Below are positions 15,923 to 24,261 of a DNA stretch of 64,000 nucleotides, in pieces. The notes beneath the pieces were generated by a model. The model was not told the DNA's origin. It made no database searches and saw only the letters and a list, made by a program, of their open reading frames with translations. The position numbers were made by a program, and so were the translations under genes. Source of the DNA: JAICYJ01 sp045806525 (GTDB lineage: Bacteria; Actinomycetota; Thermoleophilia; Gaiellales; JAICJC01); the NCBI GenBank assembly GCA_045806525.1, contig JBJMJD010000009.1, forward strand, positions 1 through 64,000, written 5' to 3'. Within the stretch, counting starts at the first letter, position 1. Every line of letters begins with the position of its first letter.

Positions 15923-17094
15923 GCGCCCACCCCCGGCCGGCCGACGGGGAGCAGCTGTGGCGCATCCTGCGCCGGTATGAGGGGCCGCTGGGCGACGGGA
16001 CGGAACCGGCCATCGTCTGGCAGCGGGCCGAGGGCGCCACCGTCTGGGACGCCGACGGACGCGCCTACACCGATCTCAGCTCCGGCTTCGGCGTGGCCGC
16101 CGTCGGGCACCGCAACCCACGGGTGGTGGCCGCCATCCACCGCCAGGCCGACCTGCTGCTGCACGGGCTCGGCGACCTGCACCCGACCGACGTCCGCGCC
16201 CGGCTGGCGGAGCGGTTGGCGGGGCTGGCGCCCTTCGGGCTGACCCGGATGCTGTTCCAGCTGACCGGCGCCGGCGCGATCGAGCTGGCCCTCAAGACCG
16301 CACACCTGGCGACCGGCCGGCCGGTCGTGGTCGGGTTCGGCGGGGGCTATCACGGCACCGGTTTGGGGGCGCTCGCCCCGGGCGGCTGGCCCGAGTTCCG
16401 CGATCCCTTCCGGGAGTGGCTGGCGCCGGCCCGGATCGAGGACTACGGCGTGGTTCCGCAGCTGGACGCCTCGGTCGCGTGCATCGTGGTCGAGCCCATG
16501 CAGGGGCGTGGGGGAGTGGTCGAGCCGCCGCCCGGCTTCCTGGCCGGGCTGCGCGACGCCTGCGACCGGGCCGGCGCCCTGCTGGTGGTCGACGAGGTGT
16601 TCACCGGGCTCGGGCGCACCGGCACGATGTGGATGTGCCAGGCGCTGGACGTGCGGCCCGACCTGCTGGTGTGCGGCAAGGCGCTGGCCGGAGGGCTGCC
16701 GCTCTCAGCCTGCCTGGGCACGCCCGAGCTGATGGATCGGGCCTGGGCCGGGCACGGCGATATCGCGATCGACACCCATACCCATCTCGGCAGCCCTCTG
16801 TCGTGTGCGGCCGCGCTGGCGGTGCTGGACGAGATCGAATCGCAGGTGTTGCCCCAGCGGGCACTGGAGCTGGAGCTGGTGGTGCGCTCGGCCCTGCCCG
16901 AGGTGCGCGGGCGCGGGCTGGCGCTGGGCCTGCCCTGCGATGCGCCTGCGGCCTGCGGCCGGCTGCTGCGGCGCGGCGTGATCGCTGTGCCGGCTGGGCG
17001 AGACGCCGAGGTGCTCGAGATCAGCCCGCCGCTGACGATCGGCGAGCCGCAGCTGGTCGATGCGCTGGCGCTGGTCGCGGAGGCGGCCGCGTGA
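15919..17094 (+). CDS. Class III (ornithine/GABA-type) PLP aminotransferase
   Basis: A 391-residue fold-type I aminotransferase. Visible motifs are QLTGAGAIELALKTA (PLP phosphate contact region), VVDEVFTGLGRTG (the Asp that pairs with the pyridine nitrogen) and VCGKALAGGLPLSACLG, which contains the Schiff-base Lys. Class III enzymes transfer an omega-amino group to 2-oxoglutarate or pyruvate. Its coupling to proline dehydrogenase (GTGA overlap) suggests a role in ornithine, P5C or similar catabolism, but this is inference. It also overlaps the downstream transporter gene by 4 bp. Confidence 0.9.
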   Translation: MSAHPRPADGEQLWRILRRYEGPLGDGTEPAIVWQRAEGATVWDADGRAYTDLSSGFGVAAVGHRNPRVVAAIHRQADLLLHGLGDLHPTDVRARLAERLAGLAPFGLTRMLFQLTGAGAIELALKTAHLATGRPVVVGFGGGYHGTGLGALAPGGWPEFRDPFREWLAPARIEDYGVVPQLDASVACIVVEPMQGRGGVVEPPPGFLAGLRDACDRAGALLVVDEVFTGLGRTGTMWMCQALDVRPDLLVCGKALAGGLPLSACLGTPELMDRAWAGHGDIAIDTHTHLGSPLSCAAALAVLDEIESQVLPQRALELELVVRSALPEVRGRGLALGLPCDAPAACGRLLRRGVIAVPAGRDAEVLEISPPLTIGEPQLVDALALVAEAAA

Positions 17095-17798
17095 CCGAGT
17101 CCGGCGGCAGCGCACCCATCTCGGCCCGCTACGTGACCGTGGCGTGCGTGTTCGTCACCTGCCTGATCCTGTCGAACATCCTGGCCGTCAAGCTGCTCGA
17201 GTTCCACGGACGCGTGCTGGATGCCGGCAACGTCGTGTTTCCGGTCAGCTACATCATCGGCGACGTGCTGACCGAGGTATGGGGCTTCCGCGCAGCCCGC
17301 CGCGTGATCTGGACCGGCTTTGGCTGCAACCTGCTGGCAGCGGTGGCGATCCAGGCCGCCATCCACCTGCCACCGGCCGGTTTCTGGGGTGACCAGAAGG
17401 CGTATGAGACGATCCTCGGCTTCTCCACGCGGCTGCTGGTTGCCTCGTTCTGCGCATTCCTGGTGGGCGAGTTCGTGAACTCGGCGATCATGGCCAAGAT
17501 GAAGGTGCTGACCGAGGGCCGCTGGCTGTGGACGCGCACCATCTCGTCCACCGTGGTCGCCGAGGCGCTGGACTCGACCGTGTTCGTCACCATCGCCTTC
17601 GCGGGCGCGGGCGTCCCGCTCTGGAACACGATCGTCACCAACTGGGGCTTCAAGACGGCGTACGAGATCCTGGCCACGCCGCTCACCTACTGGGTGGTGG
17701 CCTACCTGAAGCGCACCGAAGGGGTGGACGTCTACGACCGCGACACGCCGCTGGTGCCGATCGAGTTCCACCGCCCCGCGCCCGCGGCGCAGCCCTGA
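17091..17798 (+). CDS. YhhQ/VUT-family queuosine precursor transporter
   Basis: 235 residues with about six membrane helices. Characteristic segments are LILSNILAVKLLEF, NVVFPVSYIIGDVLTEVWGF, FLVGEFVNSAIMAKMK, the RTISSTVVAEALDSTVFVTI stretch and YEILATPLTYWVV, all typical of the queuosine precursor transporter (QPTR, formerly DUF165) family. It imports preQ0/preQ1-type bases. No queuosine enzymes are encoded here. It is the last gene of a run of overlapping genes. Confidence 0.9.
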   Translation: MTESGGSAPISARYVTVACVFVTCLILSNILAVKLLEFHGRVLDAGNVVFPVSYIIGDVLTEVWGFRAARRVIWTGFGCNLLAAVAIQAAIHLPPAGFWGDQKAYETILGFSTRLLVASFCAFLVGEFVNSAIMAKMKVLTEGRWLWTRTISSTVVAEALDSTVFVTIAFAGAGVPLWNTIVTNWGFKTAYEILATPLTYWVVAYLKRTEGVDVYDRDTPLVPIEFHRPAPAAQP

Positions 17799-17814
17799 CG
17801 GCGACCGGCCATCG

Positions 17815-18018
17815 TCAGTGCGCCGGCTCGGACCCCTTGCTGGTGCCCTGAGCCAGGCGATCGAGGTCGGCCAGGCGCTGCATGCCGTACTCGCGCACCG
17901 GGTCGCCGGCCGGCAGGCCGCTGATCAGCGCCGCCATCCGCTCCGCCAGCTGGTAGGCAAACTGCGGCGTGGCCGGGCCCCAGAGGGCGTCGATGTCGCG
18001 TTTGGTCGGTGCGCTCAT
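17815..18018 (-). CDS. Small 67-residue protein of unknown function
   Basis: A short soluble protein, starting MSAPTKRDIDALWGPATPQF, with two helices and a charged C-terminus. It reads toward the convergent transporter gene 17 bp away. The sequence has a gene-like composition and a natural ATG start, but no family or function is recognised. Confidence 0.55.
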   Translation of the reverse strand: MSAPTKRDIDALWGPATPQFAYQLAERMAALISGLPAGDPVREYGMQRLADLDRLAQGTSKGSEPAH

Positions 18019-18058
18019 GGCCGGCGGAGTCTAGATGACGGGCTTCTGGGGAATGCGT

Positions 18059-18080
18059 CTTCACCGAACCTTCACCCGAT
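18059..18080. promoter_or_regulatory. PHO-box-like direct repeat upstream of orphan response regulator
   Basis: CTTCACCGAAC is followed head to tail by CTTCACCCGAT: two 11-bp units, the spacing at which OmpR/PhoB-family dimers bind. The TTCACC core resembles the actinobacterial PhoP box. It lies 96 bp before the start codon of an OmpR-family regulator, so autoregulation or control by a PhoP homologue is plausible. Confidence 0.5.
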
Positions 18081-18175
18081 CGACACCGCGGCGCGACCCA
18101 TACACCGACCGTGCGGGGCCACACTGCGTCGATGATCGGCAACCGTGCCAGTTGTGGGTTCGAGGCCGAGAGCCC

Positions 18176-18886
18176 ATGCCCCGCGTTCTGATCGTCGAGG
18201 ACGACTCGCTGATCGCGAACGCGATGGCAACCCATCTCCGCCATGCGGGGATGGACGTCGAGTGGTCGGACCGCGGCGACCGCGCCATGAAGAAGCTGCG
18301 ATTCGAGCGGCCCGACGTGGCCATCATCGATCTGATGTTGCCGGGGATGGACGGCTGGCGCATGATCGAGGCGCTGCGTGCCGATGGCATCGGGATACCG
18401 CTGATCGTGGTCAGCGCCCGGGGCACCGAGCAGGACAAGGTGCACGCGCTCGGGATCGGCGGCGATGACTACCTCGCCAAGCCGTTCGGCATGGGTGAGC
18501 TTGTCGCGCGTGTCAAGGCCGCGGTCAGGCGGGCGGGCGCGTTTTCGAGCGATGGGGGACGCTCGAGGGTGGAGGTACCGGGGCTGATCGTCGACCCGGA
18601 CCTCCACCGCGCCCTCATCGATGGCCGCGATGCCGAGCTGACCCGCACCGAGTTCCGGCTGCTCTCGGTGCTGGCGTCCGAGCAGGGCCGCGTGATGACG
18701 CGCGACCAGCTGCAGCAGCGGGTCTGGGGCACGCCCTACCGGCCGCGCGACCGCTCCGTCGACGTGTGCGTGCGCAAGCTGCGCGAGAAGCTCGACCAGC
18801 GCTCGGGCACGCATAGCTACATCCACACCCACTACGGCGTCGGCTACCGCTTCGACGCCGAGCCGCTGGCCGTCGCCCCAACGTAG
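18176..18886 (+). CDS. OmpR/PhoB-family response regulator (orphan)
   Basis: A 236-residue protein with a receiver domain (1-120; acidic pair in LIVEDDSL, phospho-acceptor Asp in IIDLMLPGMDGW, conserved Lys in YLAKPFGMGEL) and an OmpR-type winged helix (about 135-230; RTEFRLLSVLASEQGRVMTR and RSVDVCVRKLREKL). It should be phosphorylated by a histidine kinase, but none is adjacent: the next gene downstream is convergent. ATG 18176 matches the usual N-terminus. PHO-box-like repeats lie upstream. Confidence 0.95.
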   Translation: MPRVLIVEDDSLIANAMATHLRHAGMDVEWSDRGDRAMKKLRFERPDVAIIDLMLPGMDGWRMIEALRADGIGIPLIVVSARGTEQDKVHALGIGGDDYLAKPFGMGELVARVKAAVRRAGAFSSDGGRSRVEVPGLIVDPDLHRALIDGRDAELTRTEFRLLSVLASEQGRVMTRDQLQQRVWGTPYRPRDRSVDVCVRKLREKLDQRSGTHSYIHTHYGVGYRFDAEPLAVAPT

Positions 18887-18892
18887 ACGTAC

Positions 18893-20092
18893 CTAGCCCG
18901 CCGCGGCCTGCTGCGCCCGGTTGGTGATCACCTCTCCGGACTCGAGGTCGAAGAAGTGGAATCGGTCGGTCGCGATCGCCAGCTCCACCTCGTCGCCCGC
19001 GCGCGCCGGGCAGCGGGCGTTGACGCGGGCCGTGCAGATCGTCTCGTTGGCGTCGGCCACCAGCGGCACCACGGTGCTGTCGGCGGCGTCCGGCTCCGCC
19101 GCCGCGCGCACCGCCTCGGTGGCCACCGGGGCGATGTCGAGGCGGAAGATGACGTTGATCTCGGAGCCCAGCTCCTCGACCACGTCTGCCCGCACGTGCA
19201 GGGTGGGAGAGCCCTCGTCCCGCCCCAGTGCGGCGTCCTCGAAGTCGGCCGGACGCAGGCCCAGCACCAGTGAGCGGCCCTCGTAGGCGCGCAGATCGAT
19301 GCCGTCGGGAACCGGCAGCCGGTGCTCGGCGAAGGCCAGCTCGCCGCCGTGCACGGTGGCCTCGATCAGGTTCATCGACGGCGATCCGATGAACGCCGCC
19401 ACGAACAGGTTGGCGGGCTCGCGGTAGAGCGTCTGGGGCGTGTCCAGCTGCTGGACGACGCCGTCCTTCATCACCGCCACACGGTCGCCCAGCGTCATTG
19501 CCTCGACCTGGTCGTGGGTGACGTAGATGGTGGTGGTGTGCAGGGTGTCGCGCAGGCGTGCCAGCTCAGCCCGCATCTGCACCCGCAGCTTGGCGTCGAG
19601 GTTCGAGAGCGGCTCGTCCATCAGAAACGCCTGCGGCTCGCGCACCATGGCACGGCCCATGGCGACGCGCTGCCGCTGGCCGCCCGAGAGCTGTGCCGGC
19701 TTTCGGCCGAGCAGCGTGTCAAGACCCAGCACCTGTGCCACCTCATCCACCTTTGCCTTGCGATCGGCCTTGGGCGCGCCGCGCAGCTTCAGGCCCAGGC
19801 CGAGGTTCTGCTCGACCGTCATGTGCGGGTAGAGCGCGTAGTTCTGGAACACCATGGCGATGTCGCGGTCGCGCGGGGACATGTCGGTCACGATGCTGTC
19901 CCCGATCACGACCTCGCCGGTCGAGAGCTCCTCCAGCCCTGCGATGATCCGAAGCAGCGTCGACTTGCCGCAGCCGGACGGGCCTACGAGCACCATGAAC
20001 TCGCCGTCCGCGACCTCCAGGCTGACGTGGTCGACCGCGACCACCTCGGACCCGAACACCTTCGTCACCTCGTCCAGCAGGATCCGCGCCAC
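18893..20092 (-). CDS. Sugar ABC transporter ATP-binding protein (UgpC/MsmX type)
   Basis: A 399-residue ATPase: Walker A GPSGCGKST, Q-loop FQNYALYPHMTV, signature LSGGQRQRVAMGRAM, Walker B FLMDEPLSNLD, H-loop YVTHDQVEAM. These are followed by the long C-terminal regulatory TOBE/MalK-type domain typical of ATPases serving CUT1 sugar importers. MsmX-type ATPases often serve several importers. It closes the leftward operon, while the permeases MalF/MalG-like at 28-30 kb have no ATPase of their own, so it probably energises them. The GTG start shares a base with the preceding kinase stop region. Confidence 0.95.
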   Translation of the reverse strand: MARILLDEVTKVFGSEVVAVDHVSLEVADGEFMVLVGPSGCGKSTLLRIIAGLEELSTGEVVIGDSIVTDMSPRDRDIAMVFQNYALYPHMTVEQNLGLGLKLRGAPKADRKAKVDEVAQVLGLDTLLGRKPAQLSGGQRQRVAMGRAMVREPQAFLMDEPLSNLDAKLRVQMRAELARLRDTLHTTTIYVTHDQVEAMTLGDRVAVMKDGVVQQLDTPQTLYREPANLFVAAFIGSPSMNLIEATVHGGELAFAEHRLPVPDGIDLRAYEGRSLVLGLRPADFEDAALGRDEGSPTLHVRADVVEELGSEINVIFRLDIAPVATEAVRAAAEPDAADSTVVPLVADANETICTARVNARCPARAGDEVELAIATDRFHFFDLESGEVITNRAQQAAAG

Positions 20093-21105
20093 TACCGCTC
20101 CCTTCCAGGGGATGTCAGCCGATCGTGCGTCACCGCCGCGCGCAGCTCGGCATATGCTCGCCGCCCGGCCCCGATCTCGTCAAGGCCGAGGAAGGCGGCG
20201 CCCAGCACCGGCGGGGCGTCCAGCACGCTCACACGGGCGTCGGCGGCGACCGCCTTCACGCCCTGCTCGATGTGCCCGAGCAGCCGAGGGTCGCGCCCCC
20301 GCGCCACGCCGCCGCCGAGCACCACGTCGCTGTCGCGGCGGGTCATGGCCAGGCGGCGCAGGGCCGAGACCACCATCGCCACGATCTCGTCGGCCAGGCG
20401 GTCGACGATGTCCTGGGCGGCCGTATCACCGGACCCGGAGCTGGACAGCACCAGACGCGGCAGCTCCGTGAGGCTGTGCTGGTCGATCGTTCCCAGGTAG
20501 ATGGCCTCCATCAACTGGTGGGGTGTGCGCAGGCCGAAGTGGGCCGGCACCGACTGCTCGAGCGAGGTCCTCGGCCCGCGGCCGTCGCGTCCGCGGATGG
20601 CCGCGCGCAGCGCCTGCAGGCCGATCCAGTCGCCACCGCCGCCGTCGCCGGAGATCTCGCCGATGGCGGCGTAGCGGACGATCTTGCCGGTGGGGGAGAC
20701 GGCACAGCAGTTGAGGCCGGTGCCGCAGACGACCCCGACGCCCCACGACCGCTCGGTGCCGGCGCGGAGCACGGCGAATGTGTCGTTGCGCAGGACGACC
20801 CGCTCAGCCCAGCGGCGCGCGTGCAGGCTGCGGCTCAGGCGCCGGTCGTCCACCGGCAGATCGGCGCCGGCCAGGCAGAGCACGGCGGCATCGGCGATCG
20901 GGCCCGGGCCGGGCGTGATGCCGGCGCTGCGGCAGGCGCGGGCCACCGTCGCGTCGAGTCGGGCGAAGGATCCGTCGTGGTCATGCGGCGCGAAGCTGGC
21001 GCCGCGCCCACGGGCGGCGCCAAGCACGCGCCCTCCGCGGCTGAGCAGCACCGCATCCAGCTTCGAGTTGCCGCCGTCCACGGCCAGCACCGCCGGTCTA
21101 GCCAA
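20092..21105 (-). CDS. BadF/BadG-family kinase (N-acetylglucosamine kinase-like)
   Basis: A 337-residue ASKHA-fold ATPase. The phosphate-1 motif is VLAVDGGNSKLDAVL, followed by VVCGTGLNCCAV (phosphate-2), GDGGGGDWIGLQAL and VVLGGGVARG (adenosine motif). Relatives in sugar clusters phosphorylate amino sugars such as GlcNAc. The start is a TTG (21105) that overlaps the upstream deacetylase stop by 8 bp. The operon context (SIS isomerase, deacetylase, ABC ATPase) supports a cytoplasmic amino-sugar kinase. A second, different BadF kinase is encoded at 31.0 kb. Confidence 0.85.
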   Translation of the reverse strand: MARPAVLAVDGGNSKLDAVLLSRGGRVLGAARGRGASFAPHDHDGSFARLDATVARACRSAGITPGPGPIADAAVLCLAGADLPVDDRRLSRSLHARRWAERVVLRNDTFAVLRAGTERSWGVGVVCGTGLNCCAVSPTGKIVRYAAIGEISGDGGGGDWIGLQALRAAIRGRDGRGPRTSLEQSVPAHFGLRTPHQLMEAIYLGTIDQHSLTELPRLVLSSSGSGDTAAQDIVDRLADEIVAMVVSALRRLAMTRRDSDVVLGGGVARGRDPRLLGHIEQGVKAVAADARVSVLDAPPVLGAAFLGLDEIGAGRRAYAELRAAVTHDRLTSPGRER

Positions 21106-21694
21106 GCTGCTCCACCCCCACGATCTCGGCGCCGGCTCGGCGCAGGCGTTCGAGCAGCTCGGGCAGGGCTGCGGCGGTCACGTCCGGCCAGCTGTGCATG
21201 AGCGCGATGCCGCCGTCGCCCTCGCGGTCATGGCCGTCGAGCACGCGCTCGACCAGGTCGGCGGTGGTGCGGACCGGCTCCCAGTCGAAGGAATCGATCG
21301 TCCAGCTGACGTGCCGGTAGCCGGCCCGCTCGATGGCGGCCAGCACGCGCGGGTCGTCCTGGCCCTGGCCGTAGGGGCAGCGGAACCACGGTCGCGGGCT
21401 AACGCCGCCGGCCTGCTCGATCATCTCCTCGGCCTCGCTCAGGGAGGCGGCGATGCCGGCGTCGGTCAGCATGTCCATGGGGGCGTGGGACTTGGAGTGG
21501 TTGCCGATCGTGTGGCCGTCCTCGGCGATCCGCCGCGCCATGACCGGGTTGGAGCTCGCCCAGCGGCCCTGGATGAAGAAGGTGGCGCGCGCGCCCGCGG
21601 CGCCCAGCGCGTCCAGCATCGCCGGCAGGTTGTCCGGGGTGCACGGGAAGTCGGGGTGCTCGGTGTCGATCGTGAGGGCGATGCGTGCGCTCAT
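21098..21694 (-). CDS. NodB-type polysaccharide deacetylase, apparently cytoplasmic
   Basis: A 198-residue NodB-homology protein. The catalytic base and metal ligands are seen as LTIDTEHPDF (Asp pair region), HTIGNHSKSH (the His-x3-His ligand pair) and FRCPYGQGQD, with a C-terminal IALMHSWPD holding the catalytic His. It removes acetyl (or similar acyl) groups from amino sugars. Unlike most members it has no signal peptide and starts straight into the barrel, which fits an intracellular substrate delivered by the ABC importer. It overlaps the SIS gene by 4 bp. Confidence 0.88.
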   Translation of the reverse strand: MSARIALTIDTEHPDFPCTPDNLPAMLDALGAAGARATFFIQGRWASSNPVMARRIAEDGHTIGNHSKSHAPMDMLTDAGIAASLSEAEEMIEQAGGVSPRPWFRCPYGQGQDDPRVLAAIERAGYRHVSWTIDSFDWEPVRTTADLVERVLDGHDREGDGGIALMHSWPDVTAAALPELLERLRRAGAEIVGVEQLG

Positions 21695-22722
21695 TCGCGG
21701 GTGGTCACCTTCCCTGCGATGGCGAACTCGCCGGGAGTCAGGCCGCGGCAGCGCGCCAGGCGCCAGGCCAGCAGCTGGGCCGGAACGGTGGCGACCGCTG
21801 CCGCCAGGCCACCGCTGAGCGGGCCCACCGAGATCGCCTCGGTACCCTCCGGGCAGTCGCCGTCCTGGCTGACGACGAGCACGGCCGCCCCGGCACCGGC
21901 CAGCTCGCCGGCCAGCTTCAGCTCGAGCGTGCGCGTGCCGGGCTCGGTTGCGATCACCATCACGGCCAGGTGAGGGCCGGCCAGCTCGAGCGGGCCGTGG
22001 CGGAACTGGGCCGCCTGCATCGACTCGGCCGGGAAGCGGGCCGCCTCCTTCAGCGTCAGCGCGCCCATCTCGGCGGCGGCGCGGGCCGAGCCGCGGCCAA
22101 CCAGGGCCAGCGTGGGGCGGCCGTCGATCCAGGAGCTGAGGTGGTCGGCGGCCGCGTCCGGCTCGGCCACCAGGCGCTCCATCTCGAGGGCGGCGCGCTC
22201 CAGCGGCGGGTTACCGGTGAGCGCCTCGAGCACGGCCATGGCACCGGCGAAGGTCATGGTTGAGGGGCCGAACTCCTCGCCGGCGCAGGTGTCGAGCGCG
22301 ATGTCGGCGGCGGCGGCGACGGTGTTGGCGGAGCCGTTGGTGACGGCGGCGATGGTGGGACGGGCGCCGGCCGGGAGCCTGTCGATGAGGCGGACAAGCT
22401 CGGCGCTCTCGCCGGACTGGCTGACACAGACGAGCAGCGAATCCGGCTGCAGCAGGGGCATGCGGAAGTGCAGCAGCTCGGCCGTGTCCAGCATCGAGCA
22501 GGGCCGGCCCTGCCCGGCGAGGGCGGTGACGACCGGATAGCACGCATCGTAGGAGCTGCCCATGCCGGTGAACAGGATCGACCGCGATGACGCGACGGCG
22601 TCGCGCAGGCGGGCGAGCTGCTCGGACTGTCTGACCAACCCCCGGCCGGCCCGGCGGAGCGCCTCGGGCTGCTCCGCGATCTCGGCCACGAATCTGTCAG
22701 GAAACTTTCCTAACGATTTCAT
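21691..22722 (-). CDS. SIS-domain sugar-phosphate isomerase/deaminase
   Basis: A 343-residue protein with two SIS domains, as in GlmS isomerase, AgaS and FrlB. Key stretches are LFTGMGSSYDACYPV and LVCVSQSGESAELV (domain 1, phosphosugar loop), then LVGRGSARAAAEMGALTLKE and RFPAESMQAAQFRHGPLEL (domain 2; the Glu and His of isomerases). It probably isomerises or deaminates an amino-sugar phosphate. ATG 22722 is used, although the ROK-type operator then lies within codons 3-9; a GTG at 22689 is a shorter alternative. It heads the leftward operon. Confidence 0.85.
   Translation of the reverse strand: MKSLGKFPDRFVAEIAEQPEALRRAGRGLVRQSEQLARLRDAVASSRSILFTGMGSSYDACYPVVTALAGQGRPCSMLDTAELLHFRMPLLQPDSLLVCVSQSGESAELVRLIDRLPAGARPTIAAVTNGSANTVAAAADIALDTCAGEEFGPSTMTFAGAMAVLEALTGNPPLERAALEMERLVAEPDAAADHLSSWIDGRPTLALVGRGSARAAAEMGALTLKEAARFPAESMQAAQFRHGPLELAGPHLAVMVIATEPGTRTLELKLAGELAGAGAAVLVVSQDGDCPEGTEAISVGPLSGGLAAAVATVPAQLLAWRLARCRGLTPGEFAIAGKVTTRE
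22697..22714. promoter_or_regulatory. ROK-type operator (copy 1)
   Basis: TCAGGAAACTTTCCTAAC contains the perfect palindrome AGGAAA-C-TTTCCT. It lies between the divergent SIS and GH4 genes, overlapping the first codons of the SIS gene. A 26-bp window including it (22694-22719) matches 21 of 26 positions with the site at 25557-25582 beside the ROK regulator gene. Confidence 0.75.
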
Positions 22723-22755
22723 TCCGCGGCCAGGATACCGTAGGATGAGGCCGTC

Positions 22756-24018
22756 GTGAAGGTTGCAGTCATCGGTGGAGGTAGCACGTACACGCCCGAG
22801 TTGGTGGAGGGCTTCGGCCTGCGCCGCGACGTGCTGCCGGTGGACGAGCTGGTGCTGCACGACATCGACCAGGAGCGGCTGGACATCGTCGGCGGGCTGG
22901 CCGGCCGGATTCTCGAGAAGCTGGAGTTCCCTGGGCGGCTGACGCTGACCACCGACCGGGAACAGGCCGTCGAGGGTGCCAGCTTCGTGCTGGTGCAGCT
23001 GCGGGTGGGCGGCCTGCGGGCGCGGCTGGGGGACGAGACGATCCCCGCCAGGTTCGGGCTGATCGGCCAGGAGACGACGGGTCCGGGCGGCTTCGCGAAG
23101 GCGCTGCGCACGGTGCCGGTGGTGCTCGGGATCGCCGAGGACACGGCCCGGCTGGGCGCCGAGGGCGCATGGCTGCTCGACTTCACGAACCCCGCGGGGC
23201 TGGTCACGCAGGCGCTGTCCGACGCGGGACACCGCGCGATCGGGCTCTGCAACATCCCGATCGGGTTCCAGCGGATGCTGGCCAAGCAGCTGGGAGTGGA
23301 GCCGGCCCAGGTGCAGCTCGAGCACGTCGGGCTGAACCACCTGTCGTGGGAGCGCAAGGTGGTGGTGGACGGCGTCGACCGGCTGCCCGACCTGATCAAG
23401 ACCTATGCCGACCAGCTGGGGGAGGAGGTCGATCTGCCCGGTGACCTGGTGCGTTTGACGCGGTCGATCCCCTCGTACTACCTGCGCTACTTCTATCTGA
23501 CGGGCGAGGTGCTCGAGAAGCAGGCCGGCGCGCGCTCGCGAGCCGACGAGGTGATGCAGATCGAGCGAGAGCTGCTGGAGATGTACCGCGACCCGGCGCT
23601 GGACGTGAAGCCGAAGCTGCTCGAGCAGCGGGGCGGTGCCTTCTACTCGGAGGCGGCGGCGATGCTGGTGGAGTCGCTGTACACGGATCGCGGCGACGTG
23701 CAGGTGGTGAACGTGCGCAACGCCGGGGCGATCCCGAACGTCGATGCGGACGCGGTGGTGGAGGTGGCGTGCCGGATCAGCGCGTCGGGAGCAGAGCCGC
23801 TCCCGGTCGACCCGCTGGCGCCGGAGATGCTGGGGCTGGTCGAGCAGGTGAAGGCCTACGAGCGGCTGACCGTGGCGGCGGCGATCAGCGGCGACCGCGA
23901 GCTGGCCCTGAAGGCGCTGATGGCCAACCCGCTGTCGTCGGACTACCGGGTGGCGGTGCCGCTGCTGGACGCGCTGCTCGAGGGCAACCGCGAGCACCTG
24001 CCGCGCTTCTTCGGCTGA
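22756..24018 (+). CDS. Family GH4 glycosidase (6-phospho-beta-glucosidase-like)
   Basis: A 420-residue NAD- and metal-dependent glycosidase. The Rossmann motif AVIGGGSTYTPELVEG begins at the GTG start. QETTGPGGFAKALR, the metal-site cysteine in GLCNIPIGF and the histidine in VGLNHLSW match the 6-phospho-beta-glucosidase branch. GH4 enzymes act by transient oxidation of C3 of the glycone. No PTS is present; import appears to be by ABC transporter, so phosphorylation would have to come from one of the BadF kinases, or the substrate is not phosphorylated. It is divergent from the SIS operon with a shared ROK-type operator. Confidence 0.9.
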   Translation: MKVAVIGGGSTYTPELVEGFGLRRDVLPVDELVLHDIDQERLDIVGGLAGRILEKLEFPGRLTLTTDREQAVEGASFVLVQLRVGGLRARLGDETIPARFGLIGQETTGPGGFAKALRTVPVVLGIAEDTARLGAEGAWLLDFTNPAGLVTQALSDAGHRAIGLCNIPIGFQRMLAKQLGVEPAQVQLEHVGLNHLSWERKVVVDGVDRLPDLIKTYADQLGEEVDLPGDLVRLTRSIPSYYLRYFYLTGEVLEKQAGARSRADEVMQIERELLEMYRDPALDVKPKLLEQRGGAFYSEAAAMLVESLYTDRGDVQVVNVRNAGAIPNVDADAVVEVACRISASGAEPLPVDPLAPEMLGLVEQVKAYERLTVAAAISGDRELALKALMANPLSSDYRVAVPLLDALLEGNREHLPRFFG

Positions 24019-24261
24019 CGGCCTTGCACGCGGCCGCCGTGACGCCCGCGTGAGCAGGTCGTCACGCCTCGCCAACTGCAAAGGGCTCAGAGCCCGACTC
24101 GGGCCGGGTGATGCCCTCGTGACGAGGCCGGCACACCTGTAACGGCCGGTGTGACGCGGGTTTCGCATGGTTACCTCGAGCGCCCGATTATTGGAGTCAA
24201 ACACCGACTCGGCCCCCGGCGAGGGTTCGCCGCACGATCGGCACGGGCCGTTGCGCGGGAG
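24019..24261. other. Intergenic region between convergent GH4 and aminotransferase genes
   Basis: 243 bp separating two convergent genes. It holds short GC-rich inverted stretches (for example GCCCGA-CTC-GGGC-type near 24092) that could end transcription, but no single strong terminator and no convincing gene; the open frames here are antisense to the aminotransferase. Confidence 0.4.

Noticed and set aside
22723..24204. An 837-residue protein extending the SIS gene upstream
   Set aside because: The extra part is antisense to the GH4 gene; the SIS family N-terminus starts near ATG 22722.
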